Assembly (NCBI GenBank): GCA_036406955.1
Contig: DASXAF010000103.1
Span: forward strand, 5,569 to 69,568
DNA: 64,000 nt
Direction of reading: 5' to 3'
From: VBCG01 sp036406955
GTDB lineage: Bacteria > Pseudomonadota > Gammaproteobacteria > Burkholderiales > Casimicrobiaceae
Below, piece by piece: positions 54,435 through 64,000 of this stretch. Made by a program: the position numbers and the translations under genes. The number at the start of each line of letters is the position of its first letter. Position 1 is the stretch's first letter. The notes under the pieces are model-generated. The model saw only the letters and a list, made by a program, of their open reading frames with translations. It did not search any database and had not been told where the DNA came from.

Positions 54435-57400
54435 TCATTTGCCACTCTCCGGTTTCGCCGCCGCAGTGCGCGCGCTGAGGCGCTGCACCACGGGGTCGTC
54501 CCACGCTCCCGACACGCTGTACTCGTAGCTGAAGATCTGCTCGATCGGGTTGTTGAGCATCCGCTGCGCGAGCAGCGTTCCCGCGCCCACCGCCGCGCCG
54601 ACCAGCGGATTGGCGAGGAACAGCGCGGCCGCGCCCGCCGACACGCTCGACGACAGCGACGGCTGCACGCGCACGCGAAGCTGCTGCGTCTCCTTCGCGA
54701 GGTCGACGTCGCCGGCGATGTCGACGTTCGCCGCCGGCCCGCTCAGGCGGAATTGATCGGCGTGCATCACGCCGTTCTGGATGCGCACGGTACCGACCAC
54801 GTTGTCGAATGCATAGCCCTCGCTGAACACGTCACGGAAATCGAGCGAGATGCGCCGCGGCAGCGCCTGCAGCGACAGCACGCCGAGCAGCCGTCCGACA
54901 CCCGGGTCGACCTTCAGGAATTGCCCGGACCCCGAGCGCACGTTGAAGTTTCCCGACAGCGTCGGGTAATCGAAGTCGCTGGGCGCACCGGCCCACGCGA
55001 GCTGGCCCTCGATGGTCGTCGGCGCGCCGCGGATCGCATCGGGCATGGCGAATTGCCTGAGGAACGCGCCCGACTCCTTCACGTCGACCTTGACGTCGAG
55101 CTGCGTCTTCGGTTCGCGTCCGCCGTGCCACATGCCTTGCGCGTCGATGCGACCCGCATCGTTCACCACGCCGAGCTTGCGGATCTCCCAGTCGACGCCC
55201 ATGGGCTGCGCGAGCACCTCGAGCTTGCCGACGTCGCTGCCGCGCGTGAAGAAGGCGTCGGCCGAGATGTCGATCGCCGGCCACGGATTCGCGGCGCCTG
55301 CGGCGCGTGCGGGCTCGACGCCGCCCGCCCAGGGTGGCAGCTCGCCGGGCGCCGGCGGCGTCAGGCGCGTCAGGCGCGCGACCACGCGGCCGTTCGGCTG
55401 TGCGGGGGTCGCGCCCGACCATACCGCGTTGCCCGCGACGTCCTTGCCGTCGAGCGTGAGGCGCCAGTCCTCGCCCACGCGCCGGGCGCTCACGCGAAGC
55501 TCGTCGAAGCGGCGTCCGATCGCCTGCAGCATGTCGGCGCGCACGTCGACGCCGTCGAGCGCGAGGCCCGCATTCGCCGCGGAGGCGCCGCCGCCCGGGC
55601 GGGCGTCGATCTTTCGCTGGAATGCGAGCCAGTCGTCGACGTTGACGCTCGGCAGATCGGCGCGTATCCACAGGCCGCTGCGCTCCGGCTCGGCCGGGCG
55701 TTCCATGGCCTTGCCCACGAGCACGAGCGCGCGATCGACGCTCGCCGTGCCGGAGACGAGTTGCCGGTGCAGCAGGACGCGTGCCGCGCGTCCATAGTCG
55801 ATCGTGAGCGTATCCTCGCGGCCGGAAGCCGCCTCCTGGCGCACGATGCGCAGCGGCGCGGCTTCGTCGGCCGCCTTGCCGAGCGGCGCCGGCAGGTCGA
55901 CCGCCACGCCCTTGAGCGACGAATCGACCACCCAGCCCAGCGAATCGGCGCGGCGGTCGACCGCGAGCTGCCAATCGGCGCTTCCGCTCATGCGATCCAT
56001 CAGCGGGACGTCGAACGCCTTCTGCAGCAGCGACACGTTCGACGTGCCGGCCGCGTTGACGCGCACGTGCCCTTCGTCCGTTTGCAGGCTCACCTTCACC
56101 GGGCCGCCGAGCGCCTGCCCCGCGATGTCGCGCGCCTCGAGCGTGCGCTCGGTGAACGCGATCTTGCCGTTGACATGGGTCATCGTCGGCGCACCGGCCC
56201 AGTGCACTTCGTTGTCGACGAGCTCGTACTCGCCCGACAGCGAATCGACGCGCCCGCCCGTGAGCGGCATCTGGAACTTCAACGCGAGCCTTCCGTTCCC
56301 GCTCGCCTGCGCGTTCTCGTGCGAGCGGCCGATCCATTCGCCGACCGGGCTGCGCGACACGAATGCGAGGAATTCGCCGGTCGGGCCGTCGGCCCGGCCT
56401 TCGACGTCGAGCACCGCCGGACGCGCGCGCATGTCGGGAATCTCCACATGCGTGCGGCCCACGCTCGCGCCGAGGATGCGCCCGTGAACGGCATCGATGG
56501 TCATGCGCACGCCTTCGAAGCGCACGTCGGCGTCGATGTCCTCGATCGGCGGCCACCCCTCCGCATAGTCGAGCACCGCATCGCGGCCCTTGATCGCGAC
56601 GACGAAGTGTCCGTTGCGGTTCTGCGCGAATGGAAAGTCGTCGAGATTGCCCTTGAGCGTCATGCGCACGTCGCTGGAGGTGCCCTTGCGCAACGCGCGC
56701 GCGAGCCAGTCGCGCACGCCCTCGCTGAGCTGCAACGGCAAGTAGCGCGGCAGCGGCTCGACGCGTGCACGCGTGAGCTGTGCGCGCAAATCCACGCCGC
56801 CCGGACCGCTCGGCAGCGACCGCCAGGTCCCGGACGCCGTTCCGGCGAGGTCGGGATTGGCGAAGGTCGCGTCGTCGATGCGCACGCTGAGGCTATCCGC
56901 GCCGTGCGTCCACGATACATGCGCGGTCGCCGTGTCGAAAGCAAGCGGCGCGGTGAAGACATGCGGCAGCGCCACGACGAGATCCCGGCTGTCGAGCGTG
57001 ACGCTGCCCCTGGCCTCCGTCGCCTCGACCCGGCCGCTCGCGCCCCGCAACCCCGGAAGCTTGTCCTGCGCGGTGACCCCGACGCGGGCGAATTGCGCGC
57101 TCGCGCTGTAACGCAGCGGTGCATCGGCCGGCCCGTTCCACGTGAGCTTGCCCTCGGTGAGCGTGCCCTGCGGCGCCAGGCGCGCGAGTTCCTCGCGCAG
57201 CGGCTGTGGCAGCGGCAGCACGGAAGAGAGCTCGGCCAGCGGACCGAGCTCGAGGCGATCGAACGCGAGATCGCCGTGCGCCGGCGTGTTGTTGCGCGCC
57301 TCGTCGTAGCGCAGGCGCAGATCGGTGCCGGGGAACATCGTCCCGTCGCGCGCCGAGAACGCGAGCGCGCGGGTGTACAGCTCGCGATGACCGGCTTCCT

Positions 57401-58355
57401 GGCGACCGCCGACGCGTCCGGCCACGCGCGCCAGATTGGCCGGCGGCAGGTCCGGCGCAAGGCGCGCCTTGAAATCGACGAGCTCCACGTCGGCCGTGAT
57501 GGCGCGCGGCGTGCCGTCGGCGAAGTCGAACCAGAGGCGCAGCGCGCCCTTGCCGCTGTCGACCGCAACCGGAAGCGGAAGCCATTCACGCCATGCGGCG
57601 AGGTCCGCGTAATCGAGCCGCACGTACGCGCGCCCTTTGGCGCGCTGCCATTCGCGCAACGACGCCGCCGTGAACTCACCGCGGACGTCGATCGGCGCGG
57701 CGATGCCGGCGGGCGGCACGCCCGTCAAGCCGAATCGATGCTGCCCGAATCGCTGCTCGATGCGCAGGTCCACGTGATCGAGCACGAGCTGCGGCGCGCC
57801 GCGCTTCTCGTCGACCCACGTGACGAGCGCGTCGTGCACGACGATGCGCGGCTGGCGCAGGATCCAGTCGCTCAACCCGTTGTCGTCGCTGCTCGCCTCG
57901 GGATCGATCGCGATACCCGCGACATGGATCAGGCCATGCACGTCGCGTCGCACGAAGAGCCTGGGCGCCTCGACGGCGAGCTCGCGCAGACGCAGGTCCA
58001 TGCGCGTGAGCGAAGTCCACGCGACGACGAGGTCGACCCGCGCCAGCTCGAGCACCGGCGTGGCCGCGTCGCGGTCCGCCACCGTGAAGTCGCGGATGGA
58101 CAGGCGCGGATTCCAGCCGTCCCAGCCCGTCACGATCGCGCCGATCGCGACCGGCTGGCCGATGCGCTTCGACAACGCATCGGCGATGTCGTCGCGATGC
58201 GCCTCGATCCGCGGAAATGCGACGAAGCGGATGACGAGCAGCAGCGCGCAGCACGCGGCGACCAGCGCGACGATCGTATTCGCGAAGATGCGCAGCAGCC
58301 GGATCCCGAGCGGGACGTCAGCACGATCGGGAGCCGCGGAGCGCTCGGAAGGCAT
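54435..58355 (-). CDS. yhdP: YhdP-family (AsmA-like) envelope protein
   Basis: 1306 residues. One N-terminal TM helix (about 22-46) anchors a very long periplasmic beta-rich region (DUF3971/TIGR02099), ending in an AsmA-like C-terminal domain (DIAGDVDLAKETQQLRVRV; NPLVGAAVGAGTLLAQ). YhdP, TamB and YdbH form bridges carrying phospholipids from inner to outer membrane in E. coli. ATG 58355 is preferred to an upstream non-homologous start. Divergent from glnE. Confidence 0.94.
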   Translation of the reverse strand: MPSERSAAPDRADVPLGIRLLRIFANTIVALVAACCALLLVIRFVAFPRIEAHRDDIADALSKRIGQPVAIGAIVTGWDGWNPRLSIRDFTVADRDAATPVLELARVDLVVAWTSLTRMDLRLRELAVEAPRLFVRRDVHGLIHVAGIAIDPEASSDDNGLSDWILRQPRIVVHDALVTWVDEKRGAPQLVLDHVDLRIEQRFGQHRFGLTGVPPAGIAAPIDVRGEFTAASLREWQRAKGRAYVRLDYADLAAWREWLPLPVAVDSGKGALRLWFDFADGTPRAITADVELVDFKARLAPDLPPANLARVAGRVGGRQEAGHRELYTRALAFSARDGTMFPGTDLRLRYDEARNNTPAHGDLAFDRLELGPLAELSSVLPLPQPLREELARLAPQGTLTEGKLTWNGPADAPLRYSASAQFARVGVTAQDKLPGLRGASGRVEATEARGSVTLDSRDLVVALPHVFTAPLAFDTATAHVSWTHGADSLSVRIDDATFANPDLAGTASGTWRSLPSGPGGVDLRAQLTRARVEPLPRYLPLQLSEGVRDWLARALRKGTSSDVRMTLKGNLDDFPFAQNRNGHFVVAIKGRDAVLDYAEGWPPIEDIDADVRFEGVRMTIDAVHGRILGASVGRTHVEIPDMRARPAVLDVEGRADGPTGEFLAFVSRSPVGEWIGRSHENAQASGNGRLALKFQMPLTGGRVDSLSGEYELVDNEVHWAGAPTMTHVNGKIAFTERTLEARDIAGQALGGPVKVSLQTDEGHVRVNAAGTSNVSLLQKAFDVPLMDRMSGSADWQLAVDRRADSLGWVVDSSLKGVAVDLPAPLGKAADEAAPLRIVRQEAASGREDTLTIDYGRAARVLLHRQLVSGTASVDRALVLVGKAMERPAEPERSGLWIRADLPSVNVDDWLAFQRKIDARPGGGASAANAGLALDGVDVRADMLQAIGRRFDELRVSARRVGEDWRLTLDGKDVAGNAVWSGATPAQPNGRVVARLTRLTPPAPGELPPWAGGVEPARAAGAANPWPAIDISADAFFTRGSDVGKLEVLAQPMGVDWEIRKLGVVNDAGRIDAQGMWHGGREPKTQLDVKVDVKESGAFLRQFAMPDAIRGAPTTIEGQLAWAGAPSDFDYPTLSGNFNVRSGSGQFLKVDPGVGRLLGVLSLQALPRRISLDFRDVFSEGYAFDNVVGTVRIQNGVMHADQFRLSGPAANVDIAGDVDLAKETQQLRVRVQPSLSSSVSAGAAALFLANPLVGAAVGAGTLLAQRMLNNPIEQIFSYEYSVSGAWDDPVVQRLSARTAAAKPESGK

Positions 58356-58432
58356 AATCGAAGGCTCTCGAGCCCTCACGGCATGAGCCTGCGCGGATTC
58401 TAACCCGCTGCGGCGCTTGCTCTTCGCACCGC

Positions 58433-61171
58433 GTGGATTTCGACCAGTCGCTTGCATACAGCCGCTACGCGGATCGCGCGCTCACCGTGCAGCCGGCGCT
58501 GCGCGAAGAGCTCGCTGCGAGCGTCGGCGCGCCGTTCGACTGGACCGCTGCCGCGGCCGATGTGGCGCGGGCCACGCAGGCTTCGCCCGAGGCGCTGGCG
58601 CATGTCCTGCGAGCGCTGCGCCGGCGCGTGTTCCTGCACACCATGGTGCGCGACCTGACCGGCGCGTGCGATCTCGACGAGGTCGTCGGCGCCGTGACGC
58701 GTCTCGCCGAGACTTCGATCCAGTCCGCGGTCGATTGCCACACGCATGCGCTCGCGCAGCGCTACGGCACGCCGATCGGATCGTCGAGCGGCGAGGCGCA
58801 GTCGCTGATCGTCGTCGGCATGGGCAAGCTCGGCGGCAGCGAGCTCAACGTCTCGTCGGACGTCGATCTCGTATTCGTCTATCCCGAGGAAGGCGAGACC
58901 GACGGCCCGCGCGTCATTCCCAACGGCGAGTTCTTCGCGCAGGTCGGCCGGGCGGTCGTCGGTGCGCTGCACGAGACGACCGCCGACGGCTACGTCTTTC
59001 GCGTCGACATGCGGCTGCGTCCGTACGGCGACAGCGGACCGCTCTGCGCGTCGTTCGAGGCGCTGGAGCGCTACCTGGTGAGCCAGGGTCGCGCGTGGGA
59101 GCGCTACGCGTGGCTCAAGGCGCGCCCGCTCACCGGGCATCGGCACGCCGAGCTGGCGTCGATGGTGCAGCCGTTCGTGTACCGCAAGTACCTCGACTAC
59201 GACGCCTACGAGGGCCTGCGCGACATCCATCGCCAGATACGCGCGCAGGAGCGACGCGAGGACTACGACCGCGACATCAAGCTCGGGCGCGGCGGCATAC
59301 GCGAGATCGAGTTCGTGGTGCAGGCGCTTCAGATCGTGCGCGGCGGGCGCGAGCCGTCGTTGCGCGTGCGCGGCACGCGAGCGGCGCTGTCGGCGCTCCG
59401 GGCGCGCGGCATACTGGCCGCAACGGCGTGCGCGGATTTGCTCGCAGCCTACGAATTCCTGCGCGATCTCGAGCACCGGCTCCAGTATCGCGACGACCGG
59501 CAGACGCAGCGCCTGCCCGATGCGCCGGACGAGCTGCGCCTGCTCGCCTCGACGCTCGGCTGCGACGACGCGCCGGGCCTGCAGCGCCGCCTCGCAGGGG
59601 AGCGCCGCGCGGTGCAGACGCAGTTCGACGCGCTGTTCGGCGCAACCGAGTCCAATCAAGGCGACGTCGAGGCCTACACCACCGCGTGGGAAGAGCAGAG
59701 TCCGGATAGCAGCACGCTGCAGGCGCTGGCCGCGGCAGGCTTCGACGATCCCGCCGCATTGGTGGGCATCCTGCAACGGACGCGCGCCAGCGCGCGCTAT
59801 ACGCAATTGCCCGCGCTGTCGCGGCAGCGCTTCGACGCGCTGGTGCCGCGGCTGCTCGGCGTGGTGACGAAGGAGCGCGTTCCGGGGGCCACGCCGCAGG
59901 CGGTGTTCCTGCGCCTGCTCGCGCTGCTCGAGGCGGTGAGCCGGCGCAGCGCCTACCTGGCGCTGCTGATCGAGCATCCGCCGTTGCTGCCGCGGCTGAC
60001 ACAGCTGATGGGCGCATCCGCATGGGCAGCCGATTACCTGACGCAGCATCCGGGGCTGCTCGACGAGCTGCTCGACGCGCGCGTGCTGCTCGAGGAGCCG
60101 AGCTGGCCGGCATGGCGCGAGGAGCTGTCGCGCCAGATGCGCGCGAACGAGGACGATCCCGAGCGGCAGATGGACGCTTTGCGTCATTTCCGCCATTCGC
60201 AGACGCTGCGGCTGCTGGCGCAGGACCTCGCCGGCCGGCTCAGCGTCGAGCGCCTCGCCGATCATCTGTCCGCGCTCGCCGATGCGACTCTCCAGGCGAC
60301 GCTCGAGGAATGCTGGCGCCAGCTCTGCCGCGCGCAGGGTCGAGCCGTGACGCCGCCGCGCTTCGCAGTGATCGCGTACGGGCGCCTCGGCGGCAAGGAG
60401 CTCGGCTACGTGTCCGACCTCGACATCGTGTTCCTCTACGACGTCGACGCGACCGATCCGCAGCCGGATGCCGCGCGCGATCGCTATGCTCGGCTCGCCC
60501 AGCGCATCAACACCTGGCTCACCAGCACGACGGCCGCGGGTCAGCTCTACGACACGGATCTGCGCCTGCGGCCCGACGGTGCCGCCGGCCTGATGGTGTC
60601 GAGCGTGGAGGGATTCGCGCGCTACCAGCACGAGCATGCATGGACCTGGGAGCATCAGGCGCTCACCCGCGCGCGCTACGCGGCCGGCGATGCGGCGCTC
60701 GGCGAGGCGTTCGAACGCGAGCGTGTCGACATCCTGCGCATGGCGCGCGACCGCGAGCGCCTCGCGAGCGATATCGTCGCGATGCGCCGGCGGATGGCGG
60801 CGGGACATCCGAACCCCACGCCGGCGTTCGACCTCAAGCACGATCCTGGCGGCATGGTCGACATCGAGTTCATCGTGCAATACCTCGTGCTCGCGCATGC
60901 GCACGCGCACGCGTCGCTGACCGAGAACAAGGGCAACATCGCGCTGGTGCAGCGCGCGGGCGACCTCGGCCTCGTTCCGGCCGGCCTCGCGCGAGCGTCC
61001 GCCGACGCGTATCGCGAGTACCGTCGACGCCAGCACCAGGTCCGCCTGACCGGCGCGCGCCAGGCGCGCGTGGAGCCTGCCCCTTACGGCGATGCGCGTG
61101 CGGCCGTCGCGGCGCTCTGGCGCACGCTCTTCGGCGTGCCGTGGAGCGAGGCGTCGGCGCCCATCGGCTAG
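58433..61171 (+). CDS. glnE: Bifunctional glutamine synthetase adenylyltransferase/deadenylylase
   Basis: 912 residues controlling glutamine synthetase by AMP addition and removal in response to PII. Two nucleotidyltransferase domains: GMGKLGGSELNVSSDVDLVF (N-terminal, removal) and YGRLGGKELGYVSDLDIVF (C-terminal, addition); both DxD pairs intact. Regulatory domains lie between. GTG 58433. The divergent gap to yhdP is 77 bases. Confidence 0.96.
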   Translation: MDFDQSLAYSRYADRALTVQPALREELAASVGAPFDWTAAAADVARATQASPEALAHVLRALRRRVFLHTMVRDLTGACDLDEVVGAVTRLAETSIQSAVDCHTHALAQRYGTPIGSSSGEAQSLIVVGMGKLGGSELNVSSDVDLVFVYPEEGETDGPRVIPNGEFFAQVGRAVVGALHETTADGYVFRVDMRLRPYGDSGPLCASFEALERYLVSQGRAWERYAWLKARPLTGHRHAELASMVQPFVYRKYLDYDAYEGLRDIHRQIRAQERREDYDRDIKLGRGGIREIEFVVQALQIVRGGREPSLRVRGTRAALSALRARGILAATACADLLAAYEFLRDLEHRLQYRDDRQTQRLPDAPDELRLLASTLGCDDAPGLQRRLAGERRAVQTQFDALFGATESNQGDVEAYTTAWEEQSPDSSTLQALAAAGFDDPAALVGILQRTRASARYTQLPALSRQRFDALVPRLLGVVTKERVPGATPQAVFLRLLALLEAVSRRSAYLALLIEHPPLLPRLTQLMGASAWAADYLTQHPGLLDELLDARVLLEEPSWPAWREELSRQMRANEDDPERQMDALRHFRHSQTLRLLAQDLAGRLSVERLADHLSALADATLQATLEECWRQLCRAQGRAVTPPRFAVIAYGRLGGKELGYVSDLDIVFLYDVDATDPQPDAARDRYARLAQRINTWLTSTTAAGQLYDTDLRLRPDGAAGLMVSSVEGFARYQHEHAWTWEHQALTRARYAAGDAALGEAFERERVDILRMARDRERLASDIVAMRRRMAAGHPNPTPAFDLKHDPGGMVDIEFIVQYLVLAHAHAHASLTENKGNIALVQRAGDLGLVPAGLARASADAYREYRRRQHQVRLTGARQARVEPAPYGDARAAVAALWRTLFGVPWSEASAPIG

Positions 61172-61207
61172 AATTCGCCGCTGGCACATCAGGAGAACGA
61201 GGCCGCC

Positions 61208-62131
61208 ATGTCGATGGCCGACCGCGACGGATGGATCTGGTACGACGGCAAGATGGTGCCGTGGCGCGACGCCACCACGCACGTGCTGACGCATACGCTG
61301 CACTACAGCATGGGCGTCTTCGAAGGCGTACGCTGCTACAAGACCGCGCAGGGCCCCGCCGTCTTCCGGCTGGGCGACCACACCGACCGCCTCTACAACT
61401 CCGCGCGCATCTTCGGCATGAAGATCCCGTTCGAGCGCCAGCAACTCGTCGAAGCGCAGGTCGACTGCGTGCGGCGCAACGGGCTCGAGTCGTGCTACAT
61501 CCGCCCGCTGGTCTTCTATGGCAGCAACGCGATGGGCGTGGCCGCGCGCACGAATCCGGTTCGCGTGGCGATCGCGGCATGGCCCTGGGGCGCGTACCTC
61601 GGCGCCGAGGGCCTCGAGAAAGGCATACGGGTGCGCACGTCGTCGTTCACGCACCATCACCCGAACATCACGATGTGCAACGCCAAGGCCGTCGCCAACT
61701 ACGCGGTCTCGATCCTCGCCAACCAGGAAGCCACGCACGACGGCTACGAGGAGGCGATGCTGCTCGACCCGCAAGGCTACGTGTGCCAGGGCTCGGGCGA
61801 GAACGTGTTCATCGTGCGCGGCGGCAAGCTGCACACGCCCGACCTGTCCGGCGGCGCGCTCAACGGCATCACGCGCGACACGATCATCACGTTCGCGCGC
61901 GAGCTCGGCATCGAGGTGCAGGAGCGGCGCATTCCACGCGACGAGGTCTACATCGCCGACGAGGCGTTCTTCACCGGTACCGCCGCGGAAGTAACGCCCA
62001 TACGCGAGTACGACAACCGGCCGATCGGAACCGGCACGCGCGGCCCGCTCACCACGAAGCTGCAGCAGATGTTCTTCGACACGGTGAACGGGCGCAACGA
62101 GTCGAAGCTGTCGTGGCTCACGCGGGTGTAG
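61208..62131 (+). CDS. ilvE: Branched-chain amino acid aminotransferase
   Basis: 307-residue fold-type IV PLP enzyme for the last step of Leu, Ile and Val synthesis. The PLP Lys is in CNAKAVANY; GSGENVFIVRGGKLHTP and FFTGTAAEVTPIREYDNRPI are typical. AGGAGAACGAGG precedes the ATG. Followed by the zinc-finger gene after two bases. Confidence 0.97.
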   Translation: MSMADRDGWIWYDGKMVPWRDATTHVLTHTLHYSMGVFEGVRCYKTAQGPAVFRLGDHTDRLYNSARIFGMKIPFERQQLVEAQVDCVRRNGLESCYIRPLVFYGSNAMGVAARTNPVRVAIAAWPWGAYLGAEGLEKGIRVRTSSFTHHHPNITMCNAKAVANYAVSILANQEATHDGYEEAMLLDPQGYVCQGSGENVFIVRGGKLHTPDLSGGALNGITRDTIITFARELGIEVQERRIPRDEVYIADEAFFTGTAAEVTPIREYDNRPIGTGTRGPLTTKLQQMFFDTVNGRNESKLSWLTRV

Positions 62132-62133
62132 CG

Positions 62134-62331
62134 GTGGCCACCGCTCCTTCTGCCGAGCCGGTCACGGTGCAGCCCAAGGACCTGCCGGTGTTCTGTCCCA
62201 ATCCCGGCATGCCATTGTGGAGCTCGCACCCGCGCGTGTTCCTCGACGTGGCGGAGACCGGCGAGGCGATGTGCCCGTACTGCGGCACGCGCTATCGCCT
62301 GAAGGGCGGGCCGCTCACCGGCGGTCACTGA
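62134..62331 (+). CDS. Small zf-CHCC zinc-finger protein
   Basis: 65 residues. FCPNPGMPLWSSHPRVFLD and MCPYCGTRY supply the Cys-His-Cys-Cys zinc set of PF10276, related to complex I subunit NDUFS6. GTG 62134 lies two bases after ilvE. The ilvE - zinc finger - waaF order is conserved in betaproteobacteria. Function unknown. Confidence 0.92.
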   Translation: MATAPSAEPVTVQPKDLPVFCPNPGMPLWSSHPRVFLDVAETGEAMCPYCGTRYRLKGGPLTGGH

Positions 62332-62356
62332 CGACACCGGCTTCACGGCGACCACG

Positions 62357-63400
62357 ATGGCGGAGCGATTCCTGGTGGTCGCGCCGTCCTGGGTGGGCGA
62401 CGCGATCCTGTCCGAGCCTTTGCTCGCCCTGCTGCGCGAGCCGTACGAGGAGCCGATCGTCGACGTGCTGGCGCCGCCATGGTGCGCGCCGGTCTATGCG
62501 CGCATGCGCGGCATCCGGCGCATCGTCGACAATCCTTTCGCGCACGGCGAACTGGCGCTCGCGAAGCGGCGCCGGCTGGCGCGCGACCTCGCCGCGCAAG
62601 GCTACACGCGCGCGTTCGTGTTGCCCAACACGTGGAAATCGGCGCTCGTGCCGTTTCTCGCGCGCATTCCGCGGCGCAGCGGCTACATCGGCGAGGCGCG
62701 CTGGGGACTGCTCACCGACGCGCGCGTGCTCGACCGCAAGGCGCTGCCGCGACTGGTCAATCGCTACGCGGCGCTCGCGGGTGCGCCGCGCGCGCTCATT
62801 CCGACGCCGCCTGCGCCGGTGCTGGTGCCGAACGCCGCAAACCGCGCGGCCGCGATGCGCTCCATGCGGCTTCGCGCCGACAAGCCGATCGCGGTGCTGT
62901 GTCCCGGCGCCGAGTTCGGTCCGTCGAAGCGCTGGCCGCCGAACTACTTCGCCGACCTTGGCGCGCAGTTTCTGCGCGACGGCCTGCAGGTGTGGATCGT
63001 CGGGTCGCCCAACGACAAGCTGTCCGCCACGGCGGTCGTGCAGGCAGCGGGCGAGATGGGACAGAGATTCCGGGACCTGACCGGACGCACGGACCTCGGC
63101 ACCGCGATCGACCTGGTCGCGATCGCAACCGTGGTGGTCAGCAACGACTCTGGGCTGATGCACGCGGCAGCCGCGGTCGGCGCGCCGTTGGTCGCGCTGT
63201 TCGGCTCGTCGTCGCCGCAGTACACCCCGCCGCTGTCACCGCTCGCGCGCGTCGCGAAGATCGACATCGCCTGCAGCCCGTGCTTCAAGCGCGAATGCCC
63301 GCTCGGGCACTTCAAGTGCATGCGCGATCTTTCGCCCACCATCGTCTACAATCTGGCGCGCGTCTCGCTGCCCGAGCGCGACGAGTCGCCACCCGGCTGA
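62357..63400 (+). CDS. waaF: Lipopolysaccharide heptosyltransferase II
   Basis: 347-residue GT9 glycosyltransferase adding the second heptose to the LPS inner core. LVVAPSWVGDAILSEPLL start motif, CPGAEFGPSKRWPP and TDLGTAIDLVAIATVVVSNDSGLMH are typical. It implies a heptose-containing LPS core. Confidence 0.95.
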   Translation: MAERFLVVAPSWVGDAILSEPLLALLREPYEEPIVDVLAPPWCAPVYARMRGIRRIVDNPFAHGELALAKRRRLARDLAAQGYTRAFVLPNTWKSALVPFLARIPRRSGYIGEARWGLLTDARVLDRKALPRLVNRYAALAGAPRALIPTPPAPVLVPNAANRAAAMRSMRLRADKPIAVLCPGAEFGPSKRWPPNYFADLGAQFLRDGLQVWIVGSPNDKLSATAVVQAAGEMGQRFRDLTGRTDLGTAIDLVAIATVVVSNDSGLMHAAAAVGAPLVALFGSSSPQYTPPLSPLARVAKIDIACSPCFKRECPLGHFKCMRDLSPTIVYNLARVSLPERDESPPG

Positions 63401-63406
63401 TCGCCC

Positions 63407-63835
63407 ATGTCGAAGGCCCGCACGCTGCCGATCTACACCTCGCCTCAGGACGTCGCCCTGGCGTTCTACCAGGCCTTCGAGAACAAGGACCTCGACGCGA
63501 TGATGGCCGCGTGGGCCGACGACGAGGAGATCGTGTGCGTGCACCCCGGCGGCACGCGGCACGTCGGCTACGAAGCGGTGCGCACGGCCTTCGAGCAGAT
63601 CTTCGCGGGGGACGCGAAGATGCGCTTCCGGCTCGACCAGGTGGTCGTGCTCGAAACGGTCGGCCTCGCGCTGCAAAGCGCCCTCGAGCACGTGTACACC
63701 GGCGATGCGCTGCGCGGCGTCGTCGTCGCGACCAACGTCTTCATGCGCACGCCCTCGGGATGGCGGCTGGTGTGTCATCACGCGTCGCCTGCGCCGGCGC
63801 AGACGCAGACGGGGCCGTCGGGGCCGTTGCACTGA
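63407..63835 (+). CDS. NTF2-like/SnoaL-like protein
   Basis: 142 residues with the NTF2 cone-like fold (ALAFYQAFENKDLDAMMAAW, then DDEEIVCVHPGG, and GWRLVCHHAS at the end). Usually a small ligand-binding or isomerase domain; commonly the gene after waaF in betaproteobacteria. Seven bases after waaF stop. Confidence 0.9.
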   Translation: MSKARTLPIYTSPQDVALAFYQAFENKDLDAMMAAWADDEEIVCVHPGGTRHVGYEAVRTAFEQIFAGDAKMRFRLDQVVVLETVGLALQSALEHVYTGDALRGVVVATNVFMRTPSGWRLVCHHASPAPAQTQTGPSGPLH

Positions 63836-63847
63836 GGCGGCTCTCAC

Positions 63848-63902
63848 GGTCGCTGCGCTGGGTCGCTGCACTGGGGTCGCTGCGCTGGGCTCGCTGCGCT
63901 GA
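63848..63902 (+). repeat. Imperfect tandem repeat, four copies of GGTCGCTGCGCTG
   Basis: Four units of 13-14 bases follow the last gene. From 63903 to the window end I see no reliable gene. Confidence 0.75.
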
Positions 63903-64000
63903 GTGTGTCACCGCCGGTGCCTGAGCGCGCGGAAATGCGCTGCGCTCCGGCTCCAGGTGCTCGCAATCAGTCGGTCGGGCGGCGCGAAACCCGGCGCGCC

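Noticed and set aside
53952..58403. 1483-codon plus-strand open frame opposite yhdP
   Set aside because: Shadow of yhdP with Arg/His/Ala-rich composition and no domain.
58400..61834. 1144-codon minus-strand open frame opposite glnE and ilvE
   Set aside because: Shadow; both plus-strand genes are certain.
63908..64000. Possible 3' end of a minus-strand gene entering from the right edge (about 30 codons ending TGA)
   Set aside because: Too short to judge; composition is not distinguishable from shadow DNA.

Overview
The window is a GC-rich (about two thirds G+C by eye) stretch of bacterial chromosome, densely packed with genes and without any phage, plasmid, CRISPR or intact insertion sequence that I can see. 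Gene order points to a betaproteobacterium: the blocks yceD-rpmF-plsX-fabHDG-acpP-fabF, SRP RNA-dnaX-ybaB-recR, ftsK-lolA-rarA-serS, and yhdP / glnE-ilvE-zinc-finger-waaF are typical of that class. I cannot name a genus. The TonB-dependent receptor is of the type common in Xanthomonas and Caulobacter.

Layout. (1) 1-8.4 kb: a sugar-oligomer uptake and degradation locus, with two ABC permeases, a GH3 beta-N-acetylhexosaminidase-like enzyme, a GntR/UTRA regulator, a large TonB-dependent receptor, a GH18 chitinase-like lipoprotein and a small lipoprotein; chitin or GlcNAc oligomers are the likely substrate (inference). (2) 8.4-20.8 kb, all on the minus strand: an FtsH-like protease, a MetE-C-terminal-like methyltransferase, a complete Liv-type ABC transporter, LigB/LigA-type extradiol dioxygenase subunits, an alpha/beta hydrolase, a cardiolipin-synthase-like protein and a cupin gene broken by an in-frame TAG. 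The middle reads as a module that imports and cleaves an aromatic acid. (3) 21-24.4 kb: tRNA-Ser(GCU), small unknown genes, a stray copy of the lysC 3' end and a HAF-repeat secreted protein. (4) 24.4-32 kb: lysC directly behind the fatty-acid and phospholipid operon. (5) 32-38.4 kb: maf/yceF, a tetrapyrrole-type methyltransferase, a CBS protein, recR-ybaB-dnaX, SRP RNA and mltF. (6) 38.4-50 kb: creatininase-like and beta-propeller secreted proteins, serS, rarA, a GST, a glycerophosphodiesterase, lolA, ftsK, trxB and an Smr protein. (7) 50-64 kb: a SAM-cyclase-AAA-TPR signalling protein, a nitrilase-family hydrolase, yhdP, glnE, ilvE, a zinc finger protein, waaF and an NTF2-like protein.

Most notable: fabG has Gln in place of the catalytic Lys of YxxxK; the cupin gene carries an amber codon at a conserved position; a ~96% identical lysC tail is duplicated 1.66 kb away in direct orientation around a HAF-repeat gene; the TonB receptor promoter region carries six TGGTA/TACCA half-sites, most of them spaced by about 11 or 21-22 bases; palindromic and dispersed repeats sit right against the dnaX start codon and against the stop codons of rpmF and recR; and a LigAB-Liv-MetE-like cluster suggests an unassigned route for a (possibly O-methylated) aromatic acid.
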